Below, one piece after another: positions 20,228 through 27,756 of a DNA stretch of 64,000 nt. Within the stretch, counting starts at the first letter, position 1. Each line of letters starts with the position of its first letter. The translations under genes and the position numbers were made by a program. This stretch comes from Prochlorococcus sp. AG-402-P18 (GTDB lineage Bacteria; Cyanobacteriota; Cyanobacteriia; PCC-6307; Cyanobiaceae). A model generated the notes under the pieces. That model made no database searches. It was not told the origin of the DNA and worked only from the letters and a program-made list of their open reading frames with translations. The stretch covers positions 62,001 through 126,000 of the forward strand of contig QCJC01000005.1 of the NCBI GenBank assembly GCA_003216275.1, given 5' to 3'.

Positions 20228-21285
20228 AAGCATTTAGTCCGAAGGGAATGCTTCATGAAGGTTGGTCTAGTCAAGTTGACGACTACGCGATTGTCTGCGG
20301 CTGGGCACTACAAGGTAAAACTTTTTTAGTAGGTGATGTTGCTGGTGGGCTTTATGCATTTGAGGGGAAAACTGGAAAGCTCATTTGGCAAGTAAAAGAC
20401 ATTCATAAAGGTGGCTTACTAGCAATGTCTATTCATCCAAATGGAAATACTTTTGCAACTGCTGGCCAGGATGGACATGTGTATATATGGGAAAGCCAAG
20501 AGGGTAAGTCAACTAAAAATTTGGAACTTGGGAAAGGATGGGTTGAGCACATCAAGTGGTCTTCAGACGGAAAATTTTTAGCAGTAGTTTTTACTAAATA
20601 CGTCTATGTTTTTGATGAAAAAGGTCAAGAGCAATGGAGATCAGAGGAGCATCCCAGTACTGTCAGCGCGATTGCTTGGTCTAATTCCAATGAATTAGCA
20701 ACAGCATGCTATGGCCAGGTAACTTTTTTTGATGTAGTTAGCGACAAGCTCAATCAAAAGTTGGAATGGAGAGGTTCACTTGTCTCTATGGTGCTTAGTC
20801 CCGATGGAGACATAGTGGCATGCGGCAGTCAGGATAATTCTGTTCATTTCTGGCGTCGTTCAACCGATCAAGATTCAGAGATGACAGGCTATCCAGGCAA
20901 ACCAAGCCACCTAGCTTTTGATCAAACTGGCACAGTTCTTGCTACCGGGGGTAGTGATCGAGTGACAGTTTGGAGTTTTCAAGGCGATGGTCCTGAGGGC
21001 ACGGTGCCAGGAGAGTTAATGCTTCATACGGAACCAATTTCTTGCCTTGCTTTCTCACATAGTGGAATGCTTCTAGCTTCTGGTGCCAGAGATGGTTCGG
21101 TGTTTTCTTGGTTTCTCGACAAAGATGGTCAGGGTGATCCAGTTGGTGGTGCATTTGCAGGTAACCATGTAAGCCAAATAGCTTGGCATCCTGATGACAG
21201 TGCCTTGGCTGCAATAAATGCAAACGGAGGAATTACGGTTTGGGAGTTTAAGGTTCGGACAAAAATGGCACCTCAAGGATTCTAA
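20215..21285 (+). CDS. WD40-repeat protein
   Basis: The 356 residues form WD40-type repeats, with GH/SD-to-W units such as GNTFATAGQDGHVYIWE, GDIVACGSQDNSVHFWR, GTVLATGGSDRVTVWS and GMLLASGARDGSVFSW; about seven blades, one propeller. No signal peptide, so probably cytoplasmic. The start ATG lies within the 3' end of the COG0523 gene (13-base overlap), so the pair is translationally coupled. A protein-interaction scaffold for the GTPase is a reasonable inference; the family alone says nothing about function. Confidence 0.88.
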   Translation: MSGIEAFSPKGMLHEGWSSQVDDYAIVCGWALQGKTFLVGDVAGGLYAFEGKTGKLIWQVKDIHKGGLLAMSIHPNGNTFATAGQDGHVYIWESQEGKSTKNLELGKGWVEHIKWSSDGKFLAVVFTKYVYVFDEKGQEQWRSEEHPSTVSAIAWSNSNELATACYGQVTFFDVVSDKLNQKLEWRGSLVSMVLSPDGDIVACGSQDNSVHFWRRSTDQDSEMTGYPGKPSHLAFDQTGTVLATGGSDRVTVWSFQGDGPEGTVPGELMLHTEPISCLAFSHSGMLLASGARDGSVFSWFLDKDGQGDPVGGAFAGNHVSQIAWHPDDSALAAINANGGITVWEFKVRTKMAPQGF

Positions 21286-21306
21286 TAAAGTCAAAATCTC
21301 TTACTT

Positions 21307-21342
21307 CCAATAGATACTCGAGAACTCCTCGATTGCTATTGG
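21307..21342 (+). terminator. hairpin after the WD40 gene
   Basis: CCAATAG (21307-21313) pairs with CTATTGG (21336-21342), with an inner TCGAG/CTCGA stem and a 5-base loop, 21 bases after the stop. No strong T tract follows, so it may mark the 3' end of the zinc operon rather than be a classical terminator. Confidence 0.5.
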
Positions 21343-21434
21343 CTAGAAAAGTAAAAGTTCAACAAGAGGAGTTTTTACTGATGTATAAATATTCCACATA
21401 ACTTATATATGGTTATATCCCACCTGAGGACTCA

Positions 21435-21578
21435 ATGAAAAAAACAATTCTTTGGCTTCAAGAATTACTCATTTCAATGGGGAATGCTCTATTTCATCCT
21501 TATAAAGATAATTCACCTCCAAGTTTTGAGGCACAGCCTTTCAGCGATGACCCGTATAAAAACCGAGGAATTGCGTAA
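21435..21578 (+). CDS. 47-residue hypothetical protein
   Basis: Reads MKKTILWLQELLISMGNALF followed by a polar, Pro-rich tail (HPYKDNSPPSFEAQPFSDDPYKNRGIA). The N-terminal 20 residues could be an amphipathic or membrane helix. A GAGGA at 21426-21430 lies just before the ATG and a hairpin with a T tract follows at 21606-21635. I do not recognise the family. Confidence 0.6.
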   Translation: MKKTILWLQELLISMGNALFHPYKDNSPPSFEAQPFSDDPYKNRGIA

Positions 21579-21605
21579 GTTAAGGTCAAAATTGTTTTAA
21601 AGTTC

Positions 21606-21635
21606 AAAGAGGGGTTCAAGTGCATCTCTTTTTTA
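21606..21635 (+). terminator. terminator after the 47-residue gene
   Basis: AAAGAG (21606-21611) pairs with CTCTTT (21626-21631), loop of 14 bases, continuing into a run of T. It is 27 bases past the stop of the small gene. Confidence 0.5.
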
Positions 21636-21705
21636 TTAGCTATTTACGACAAGAATAAGTAACGAACGAACCATAAAAAATTAGAGAATGTGCTTTAATG
21701 GTCTT

Positions 21706-21861
21706 ATGAATACACCGATCAAGAAGAAGTTCAGCACTAGCAATCCTGGCGTTAACTTACAAAAAGCGGCCAACAAAAAACCTACTTGGCATTTCGAAGT
21801 AGAAGGTAGCGGTCAAAGAAAGAGATATTTAAGATCTCTAAAAGAAAAAACTGCAGCTTAA
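21706..21861 (+). CDS. 51-residue basic hypothetical protein
   Basis: Reads MNTPIKKKFSTSNPGVNLQK, then a Trp-containing middle (KPTWHFEVEG) and a basic end (GQRKRYLRSLKEKTAA). No membrane segment. Unknown family; the coherent frame, ATG and composition suggest a real gene. Confidence 0.5.
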   Translation: MNTPIKKKFSTSNPGVNLQKAANKKPTWHFEVEGSGQRKRYLRSLKEKTAA

Positions 21862-22011
21862 TTTACAGCCTTTAATTAAAACAACTTCATTTAAATCAAC
21901 CTAGCTAATTACCAGCTAAGAAAAAGGAAAGTCCATCTAACATTTGTATTGAATGGTACTTTCAAGCGTTTGAAATTATCCAGAGATCAGAAAACCTTGA
22001 AAAAAAATTCT

Positions 22012-22644
22012 ATGAATTTGATAGCTAGTTATAGAAATAAAGGTTTTGAATCTGTTGCTGATGGTGTGATGTCGTTTTTTGATCGTCGCACGGACTTACA
22101 TCGCAATGGAATCGCCTTCAGTAATGGGTCAAATAATGATTCAGATCCTTCAAAAATTTCTACTGATATCAGCCTTGTAGCAATAGATCGAACTGATCCA
22201 GAGTCATTTGCTTTATCTGAAGTAATAGTAAGGGGAGTCAATGCTGGTCTTCAAAAATACCTACAAGAGCGACCACTTTTTAGAGAATGCGCTCCTGAAC
22301 AATCCCTATTTGTTAATCCCATTTTCAACCTACAACGTTATGCTCCTGGTGAGGGGTTTAAGAAATGGCACTGTGACTGGACTGTTAGCGAAGAAGCGAC
22401 CGAACCAGTTCACCGAGTCTTAGCATGGATTCTTTATTGCAATGATATTGATTCAGGAGGAACAGAATTCCACTGGCAGGAATATCATGAGAAAGCTGAA
22501 CGTGGAAAACTAGTTATTTTTCCCGCTGGGCTTACACATATTCATAGAGGCCGAGTCAATAAAACTCATCCAAAAACTATTGCGACCGGATGGATAAATG
22601 CTGGTTCGAGAGATTCCTATATTTCTAGATTGGCTCGCGAGTAA
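22012..22644 (+). CDS. 2-oxoglutarate/Fe(II)-dependent dioxygenase
   Basis: Prolyl-hydroxylase-type (P4Hc-like) double-stranded beta helix enzyme. It has the Fe ligands HxD in KKWHCDW and a distal His in FPAGLTHIHRGRV, followed by KTHPKTIATGW with a 2-oxoglutarate-binding basic residue. The substrate is unknown. The ATG at 22012 gives 210 residues; the frame is open to a TTG at 21949 that would add 21 residues. A lone gene among small unknowns. Confidence 0.85.
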   Translation: MNLIASYRNKGFESVADGVMSFFDRRTDLHRNGIAFSNGSNNDSDPSKISTDISLVAIDRTDPESFALSEVIVRGVNAGLQKYLQERPLFRECAPEQSLFVNPIFNLQRYAPGEGFKKWHCDWTVSEEATEPVHRVLAWILYCNDIDSGGTEFHWQEYHEKAERGKLVIFPAGLTHIHRGRVNKTHPKTIATGWINAGSRDSYISRLARE

Positions 22645-22877
22645 ATTACTAATTACTTATTTTATTCATTTTATAAGATCTCTCATAGTGCAAATCCAAT
22701 CTGTTTGCCTCCAATTCGATAATTAATCACGAGCTCAGATCTAGATTGATAATAATTTTTGAAGAAACCTCAACAGGTTGGGAGTGTATTGTGTATCATC
22801 GTATGACGTTCAGCTCAATTTGAGTCGCAGTTAGATTCAAGCCATGGAACGGGGACTTGAACAATGAAATCACTTCA

Positions 22878-23018
22878 ATGGCTGAGCTAACTTACAGAGG
22901 ACTCAAGTACACTCAAAATAAATCCGCCAAGGGGTCACAAGATGTGCACTTGCAATATTGTGGTCATGAAATTATGAGTAAAAGAATCCATGAAGCAATG
23001 AAAGCTGAGATGGGTTAG
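22878..23018 (+). CDS. DUF4278-like 46-residue protein
   Basis: Begins MAELTYRGLKYTQNKSA, matching the YRGxxY opening of the small cyanobacterial DUF4278 family, and contains a single Cys-Gly-His (YCGHE). Function unknown. The upstream ATG at 22864 stops after seven codons, so 22878 is the start. Confidence 0.55.
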   Translation: MAELTYRGLKYTQNKSAKGSQDVHLQYCGHEIMSKRIHEAMKAEMG

Positions 23019-23193
23019 CTAAAAAAGCAAAAGACATATTCCTAATGAAAGTATAAAAAGTATAATTTTTATTTATACTTTATTAATTTATTATTTTTAA
23101 AAATAAATAGTCAAATTTATTTAATTATTTTGAATCAACAAATACAGATTTAACTTATAGATTCCTTTAGTTATATATTTTTTAACTTTCAAC

Positions 23194-23391
23194 ATGCAAT
23201 ATGAGCCAGGAACAATCGATTGTCATGTCTTTTTAGAATGCAAAGAGCAAATAGAGAAGATGCTACTGAGATTACACAAAGTAGAAAATACTGAGCATAT
23301 TTGTGGCCAACTTCAATCTATCTATCAACAAATAGAAGGTATGCACGAATTGAAAAAAGTTAAGCGGAAAAAAATTCTTTCTAATCAATAA
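23194..23391 (+). CDS. 65-residue hypothetical protein
   Basis: Soluble, helical, with Cys at residues about 10, 16 and 37 (TIDCHVFLECKEQIEKML ... TEHICGQLQ) and a basic tail. The pattern slightly recalls small metal-sensor or coiled-coil proteins, but I cannot assign a family. The stop codon lies inside the perfect 42-base palindrome at 23385-23426. Confidence 0.55.
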   Translation: MQYEPGTIDCHVFLECKEQIEKMLLRLHKVENTEHICGQLQSIYQQIEGMHELKKVKRKKILSNQ

Positions 23392-23426
23392 TTAGAAATT
23401 AAATTAATTTAATTTCTAATTATTGA
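23385..23426. terminator. perfect 42-base palindrome, probable bidirectional terminator
   Basis: Arms of 21 bases (23385-23405 and 23406-23426) are exact reverse complements with no spacer, AT-rich. It includes the stop codon of the gene at 23194-23391. In RNA it would fold with a 4-base loop. Confidence 0.6.
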
Positions 23427-23490
23427 TAGATTTTTAATTATGTATCAATTAAGTCTTAACTTGTTCAACTAAATTAACTATAACTGTTAT

Positions 23491-23560
23491 ATCAGAAAAC
23501 CCGTTCCAAAGTTTTCTGTAGGGAGGTCAGCACAACTGGGAAGGGTTTTGACCTCCCTCC
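23491..23560. ncRNA. candidate structured RNA with two alternative folds
   Basis: In an AT-rich gap, a GC-richer block holds hairpin 1 (CAGAAAAC 23493-23500 with GTTTTCTG 23511-23518) and hairpin 2 (AGGGAGGTCA 23520-23529 with TGACCTCCCT 23549-23558). A competing pairing, AAAACCC-TTCC (about 23497-23508) with GGAA-GGGTTTT (about 23539-23549), would disrupt both. There is no reading frame. Strand and transcript ends cannot be set from sequence. Confidence 0.45.
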
Positions 23561-23599
23561 CCAATCTTAAATTATAGATTGTTTACATTAAAAAATTTT

Positions 23600-23824
23600 C
23601 TAATTAAGTCCTATTTGCAAAGTTCCCCAAAGATCAAAAGCTCCAAATAAAAAAGCTATAAAAACCAAGTCCCATGCCTTCTGCTTTATAGCCCACGGTG
23701 CAAAAAAGACCTCACCAATCCCATGAAGAGCTGCTCCTACTCCTAAATGATCTAAAACCAAAAGACCATGAGATATTAGAAATAATCCGCTAGCAAAATA
23801 TCTAAAAAGTGTATCGTAAGTTAT
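23600..23824 (-). pseudogene. small membrane protein gene lacking a normal start codon
   Basis: The frame encodes a coherent 74-residue hydrophobic protein (TYDTLFRYFASGLFLISHG ... GIGEVFFAPWAIKQK ... LFGAFDLWGTLQIGLN) with two or three membrane segments. No ATG, GTG or TTG exists before the conserved-looking part; the codon in the expected place is ATA at 23822-23824, with an in-frame stop a few codons upstream near a 9-A run. Either a decayed start, use of a rare start, a sequencing error, or translation from an internal TTG giving a shorter protein. Confidence 0.5.
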
Positions 23825-23828
23825 GAGT

Positions 23829-23939
23829 TTAATTTTTTTTTATGTTCGAAAATGTTATAGCTGTTGCAGGTATAGATTTGAAAGTTTTAACCATTGCATT
23901 AACCAAAAGTTTTTTATCTTTAATGCTTGATTTAGCCAT
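23829..23939 (-). CDS. 36-residue hypothetical protein
   Basis: Reads MAKSSIKDKKLLVNAMVKTF, then SIPATAITFSNIKKN; a basic small protein ending in the 9-A run. It sits just upstream of the membrane frame at 23600-23824 on the same strand. Weak support: ATG and composition only. It could be the displaced N-terminus of that gene after a frameshift, although its content does not look membrane-like. Confidence 0.35.
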   Translation of the reverse strand: MAKSSIKDKKLLVNAMVKTFKSIPATAITFSNIKKN

Positions 23940-24161
23940 AGCTAGTAGAATTATGTATAGTTTAACTTATTAATATTTTTTAGAATCTTATGTATCATTA
24001 ATTGCTTTGTGAGCTAAAGAAAATAAAGTATATTTAATTCTTTTTAGTATATTTAAACACTTTTCCTCTTTCTTTAATATAATTAATTCCCTAAAAGTGA
24101 ATTAATTAATACAGTGATAAATATTGATTCTAGTAATGTCTGAAACAAATAAAAATTTTTG

Positions 24162-24671
24162 ATGGAACTCAAATTTGTACCCATTAATGTTTTTAGAGAG
24201 ACTCCAGCAGTAACTTTTTTAGATGCTAGTGTTAAAGCTTCAAATGGTAGTGATATTGTTATTCATAGAGGAGGAGCGACTTCACCTCCCGATTTAAATG
24301 GCTTTGAGCAATATTATGTGCACCATCATCAAATAGATAATAATCTTGTGCTTGAGGGAGATAGAACTTTCACACTTTTAAATCCTCTTTGGGATGAGCC
24401 TCATCACATTGTTTATCTTCACAGATTCATGGGTGCACTTAAAATCCCTATCGGTACATTTCATAGATCAATATCTGGGAAACATGGAAGTATTGTTATA
24501 AACCAGGCAATTAGAGATGAACAATTTGAACCAAGTAACGAATTTAATCCCATAAGTATTGAAAATAGAAGTGATCTGGAAAAAGCAAAAGCAATAGAGC
24601 CTATTATTTGGTTATGGAAAGATGGAAAAATCCAGAGAATAAAAGATTCAATGTTTCTAAAAGTAGCTTAA
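24162..24671 (+). CDS. cupin-like conserved protein
   Basis: The 169-residue product lacks membrane segments and has a cupin-style His arrangement (EQYYVHHHQIDNNLVLEGDRTF, then PHHIVYLHRFMGALKIPIGTFHRSISG). This resembles cupins that bind a metal in a beta barrel. Substrate unknown. A TTG directly precedes the ATG; I use the ATG at 24162. Isolated between short genes. Confidence 0.65.
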   Translation: MELKFVPINVFRETPAVTFLDASVKASNGSDIVIHRGGATSPPDLNGFEQYYVHHHQIDNNLVLEGDRTFTLLNPLWDEPHHIVYLHRFMGALKIPIGTFHRSISGKHGSIVINQAIRDEQFEPSNEFNPISIENRSDLEKAKAIEPIIWLWKDGKIQRIKDSMFLKVA

Positions 24672-24718
24672 CTAGAAGAAGCTTCTAATAAAGTTATATT
24701 GATTTAAGATGTTAGAGT

Positions 24719-24829
24719 TTAAGAGATATTTATCTTAGATACTATTTCCAGTAATAGAACAAATATTACGCCTGACATAGCAATTCTTCCATGAACTATC
24801 TCGGTTCTGCTTAGTCTTTTAAAAGACAT
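24719..24829 (-). CDS. Hli/LHC-motif small membrane protein
   Basis: The product carries RTEIVHGRIAMSGVIFVLLLEI, the chlorophyll-binding ExxxGRxAMxG helix of high-light-inducible and LHC proteins, with His in place of the usual Asn (HGR, as in some plant LHC helices). The ATG at 24829 gives 36 residues, normal for a one-helix protein. The frame is open further (ATG at 24895 or 24952), which would add a second hydrophobic segment. Role: photoprotection or pigment handling at photosystems, from family knowledge. Confidence 0.72.
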   Translation of the reverse strand: MSFKRLSRTEIVHGRIAMSGVIFVLLLEIVSKINIS

Positions 24830-25023
24830 GTACTTAAAACAAGTTGACCTGTTTATAACAAACCAAATAAATAGAACAAGTATTAAAAAATGCATTTTAA
24901 TGTTAATTAAATTAATTACTTTTATCCATAACAAATAAAAGTTACTGTCCAAAAGATCTTGTATCTGTTACTACAGACTTAAAATAGTATGATAAATATT
25001 TATTAAAAAAGATTTATCAATAA

Positions 25024-25173
25024 ATGAGTCCGCTCTTTAAATGCCTTGGCTGTGGACAAAATATCGAAAGGTCAACAAAGACTTTTTGGAAAAAGAAAGG
25101 TCATATTCTTTGCTCTACTTGCCAGGACAAAATAGATAGAGAAACTGCTTTTACTCAAACAAAACAAACTTAA
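25024..25173 (+). CDS. 49-residue zinc-ribbon protein
   Basis: Two CxxC pairs (FKCLGCGQN and LCSTCQDK) separated by 20 residues form a probable zinc ribbon, in a Lys-rich context. Function unknown; such ribbons often bind nucleic acid. Its stop overlaps the stop of the convergent urtE by a few bases. Confidence 0.65.
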   Translation: MSPLFKCLGCGQNIERSTKTFWKKKGHILCSTCQDKIDRETAFTQTKQT

Positions 25174-25877
25174 ACACTAAGGAATTTCTCTACTACAGAT
25201 TTACTTAATTCACTCGTTGAGCCATTAGCAACTATTCCTCCGCGTTGCATTGCATAATATCGATCTGCTTGCCTCACAAAATGAAGATGTTGCTCGACCA
25301 ATAAAACTCCAACACCAGTCTGACTAATGATCCTTTTAACTGCTGACTCAATATCTTGAACGATATTAGGTTGTATTCCTTCGGTTGGTTCATCAAGTAA
25401 AAGCAACTTTGGTTTTCCAAGTAATGCTCGCGCAATTGCAAGTTGTTGCTGTTGTCCTCCACTTAAGTCTCCTCCTTTTCGAGCTAGAAATTGTTTTAAA
25501 ACAGGAAAAAGTTCATATACAAGCTTATCAATCTTTTTATTCTTTGCTAATCCTCCAGGCAAAGCTTCCAATCCAAGTTGAAGATTTTCTTCTACGGTTA
25601 GATAAGGTATTATTTCTCTTCCTTGAGGAACATATGCAATTCCAGAACGTGCTCTTTGATGAGGGGGCTTTCTATTTACTAAATCTCCATTAAAAATAAT
25701 CTCTCCACACCTTGGTGTTAGTAAACCTATTAAAGATTTAAGCAAAGTTGTTTTACCTACTCCATTTCGACCAATAAGACATATCATCTCACCTTGATTG
25801 ATATTCATATCAACATCTCGAAGAATATGACTCTCGCCATAGTAGGTATTCAAGCCTTTTATCTGAAGCATAGTCAT
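25170..25877 (-). CDS. urtE: urea ABC transporter ATP-binding protein UrtE
   Basis: Second ATPase of the urea importer. The 235 residues have Walker A GRNGVGKTT, Q-loop YVPQGREI, signature LSGGQQQQLAIAR and Walker B LLLLDEPTEG, closest to LivF-type subunits. Start ATG 25877 overlaps the urtD stop by 4 bases; the in-frame ATG two codons on is also possible. Last gene of the transporter. Confidence 0.94.
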   Translation of the reverse strand: MTMLQIKGLNTYYGESHILRDVDMNINQGEMICLIGRNGVGKTTLLKSLIGLLTPRCGEIIFNGDLVNRKPPHQRARSGIAYVPQGREIIPYLTVEENLQLGLEALPGGLAKNKKIDKLVYELFPVLKQFLARKGGDLSGGQQQQLAIARALLGKPKLLLLDEPTEGIQPNIVQDIESAVKRIISQTGVGVLLVEQHLHFVRQADRYYAMQRGGIVANGSTSELSKSVVEKFLSV

Positions 25878-26629
25878 TCTTCCTCCTCCTCAGGTTTTCC
25901 TAGATAAACCTCTATGACTAAAGGATCTTTTTGTATGTCGCTCATAGATCCCTCTTTCAAAACATGACCTTGATGTAAAACACTAACAGGGCAATCAAGT
26001 CTACGAATAAATTCCATATCATGATCAATAACTAATACAGTATGATCGCCAGCTAAAGATTTAAGGAGATCAGCAGTTAGATCTGTTTCTTCATCAGTCA
26101 AGCCAGCCACAGGTTCATCAACAAGTAAAAGATCAGGGTCTTGACCAACTAACATCGCTATCTCAAGCCATTGTTTTTGACCATGAGAAAGCGCTCCAGC
26201 CCTGATATTGGCTTTTGATTGAAGGTTGACAATGCTCATCAAATGTTGAATTTGATCTAAATGTTGAACCTTCAAACTATTAATTAATAATGAAAAAGGT
26301 GTTTTAGGTCTGCTAATTGACAGAGCTAAATTTTCTTGTACAGATAAATTCTCAAATATCCTAGGACTTTGAAATTTCCTTCCAATCCCTTTACGCGCGA
26401 TACGAAACTCTTTTTGACCAATCAACGATTTTTCTTTAAAAATCACATCACCCTTTGTCGGTGCTACTTTACCAGTAATTACATCCAAAAATGTAGTTTT
26501 ACCTGCTCCATTGGGACCAATAACTGCTCTAAGATCTCCGTTATTCAAAACCAGATTAAGATCTCTGAGTGCAAGAAATCCTTCAAAATTAACTGAAATT
26601 TGTTTTAGCTCTAGCAATGGATAATTCAT
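25874..26629 (-). CDS. urtD: urea ABC transporter ATP-binding protein UrtD
   Basis: First ATPase of the urea importer, LivG-like. The 251 residues have Walker A GPNGAGKTT, the LivG-type FENLSVQENLALS segment, signature LSHGQKQWLEIAM and Walker B LLLVDEPVAGL. It overlaps urtC upstream and urtE downstream by 4 bases each, which indicates tight coupling. Confidence 0.94.
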   Translation of the reverse strand: MNYPLLELKQISVNFEGFLALRDLNLVLNNGDLRAVIGPNGAGKTTFLDVITGKVAPTKGDVIFKEKSLIGQKEFRIARKGIGRKFQSPRIFENLSVQENLALSISRPKTPFSLLINSLKVQHLDQIQHLMSIVNLQSKANIRAGALSHGQKQWLEIAMLVGQDPDLLLVDEPVAGLTDEETDLTADLLKSLAGDHTVLVIDHDMEFIRRLDCPVSVLHQGHVLKEGSMSDIQKDPLVIEVYLGKPEEEEE

Positions 26630-27753
26630 GATTTCACCTCACCTTGTTCATTGACTTCAAGACTTGGATATGTCTCTAGTTTTTTATTAATCCCAATTAA
26701 AAAAAGTAATTTCTTTAGACCGCCTTTTCTGATCCATCCTAGAACCCCTTCTGGAAGAGCTGTTACAACAAGAATAAATAATCCACCTTGAATAAACATC
26801 CAGCTTGCTGGTAATGCTTCACTCACCAAACTTTTTGCATAATTAATTAAAACAGCTCCAAGGATTGCACCTAATAAAGTTCCTCTACCACCCACTGCAA
26901 CCCAAATGACCATTTCTATAGAGAAAGGTACCGTCATAAATTGAGGAGAAACTATTCCGGATTGAACTGTATACAAAGCTCCTGAAATTCCAGCTAATCC
27001 TCCTGCTATTGAAAAAATTATTGTTTTAAACATTACTGGATTATATCCAGTGAAGCGAACTCGAGCTTCATCGTCTCTAATTCCAATAAGGATATTTCCA
27101 AATCTATCCCGAACAATCCATCGCGCAAAAAACCATGCAAGTATTACGAGAATAGCTGATATCCAAAAAAACCATCTTTGCATTATTTCTGAACCTACCA
27201 TTTGTCCAAAAAGTTGAGTCACGTCTGTTTTTAAACCATTTGTTCCATTAATCAATTTCTGTTGCCCATTAAAAAAATTGAAGAAAACCAAAAGAGCCGC
27301 CTGTGTAAGAATTGAAAAATAAACACCTTTAATTCTATTTCTAAAAACTAAATACCCAAGAAGACCAGCAATTATTGCCGGTAACAACCAAATGGAAATA
27401 AGAGTAAAAATTGAGCTTTTAAAAGGTTCCCAGAAAAATGGAAGTTTTTCGACTCCATATAAACCAAAAAACTCGGGAATTCCATTTGGAAATTCTCCTG
27501 CACTATTGAGTTGGAGGAACATCGCAGCACAATATCCACCAAGAGCAAAGAAAATTCCTTGACCTAAGCTCAACATCCCAGTGAATCCCCAAATCAAATC
27601 AACCCCAAGAGCTACTATTGCAAGAGATAAATATCTTCCTAAGAGATTCAATCTAAAAACAGGAAGTAGTGAGGGTGCAGCAATAATTAAGGCAATAATT
27701 AACACCCAAATAGTTAAGTTAATCCAACTTTTTTTTGTAGAAAAAATACTCAT
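26626..27753 (-). CDS. urtC: urea ABC transporter permease UrtC
   Basis: Inner-membrane subunit, LivM-like. The 375 residues have about nine hydrophobic segments and LGVDLIWGFTGMLSLGQGIFFALGGY, GVYFSILTQAALLV and the EAA-type loop IRDDEARVRFTGYNP. It starts 3 bases after the urtB stop and overlaps urtD by 4. Confidence 0.94.
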   Translation of the reverse strand: MSIFSTKKSWINLTIWVLIIALIIAAPSLLPVFRLNLLGRYLSLAIVALGVDLIWGFTGMLSLGQGIFFALGGYCAAMFLQLNSAGEFPNGIPEFFGLYGVEKLPFFWEPFKSSIFTLISIWLLPAIIAGLLGYLVFRNRIKGVYFSILTQAALLVFFNFFNGQQKLINGTNGLKTDVTQLFGQMVGSEIMQRWFFWISAILVILAWFFARWIVRDRFGNILIGIRDDEARVRFTGYNPVMFKTIIFSIAGGLAGISGALYTVQSGIVSPQFMTVPFSIEMVIWVAVGGRGTLLGAILGAVLINYAKSLVSEALPASWMFIQGGLFILVVTALPEGVLGWIRKGGLKKLLFLIGINKKLETYPSLEVNEQGEVKS

Positions 27754-27756
27754 AAA

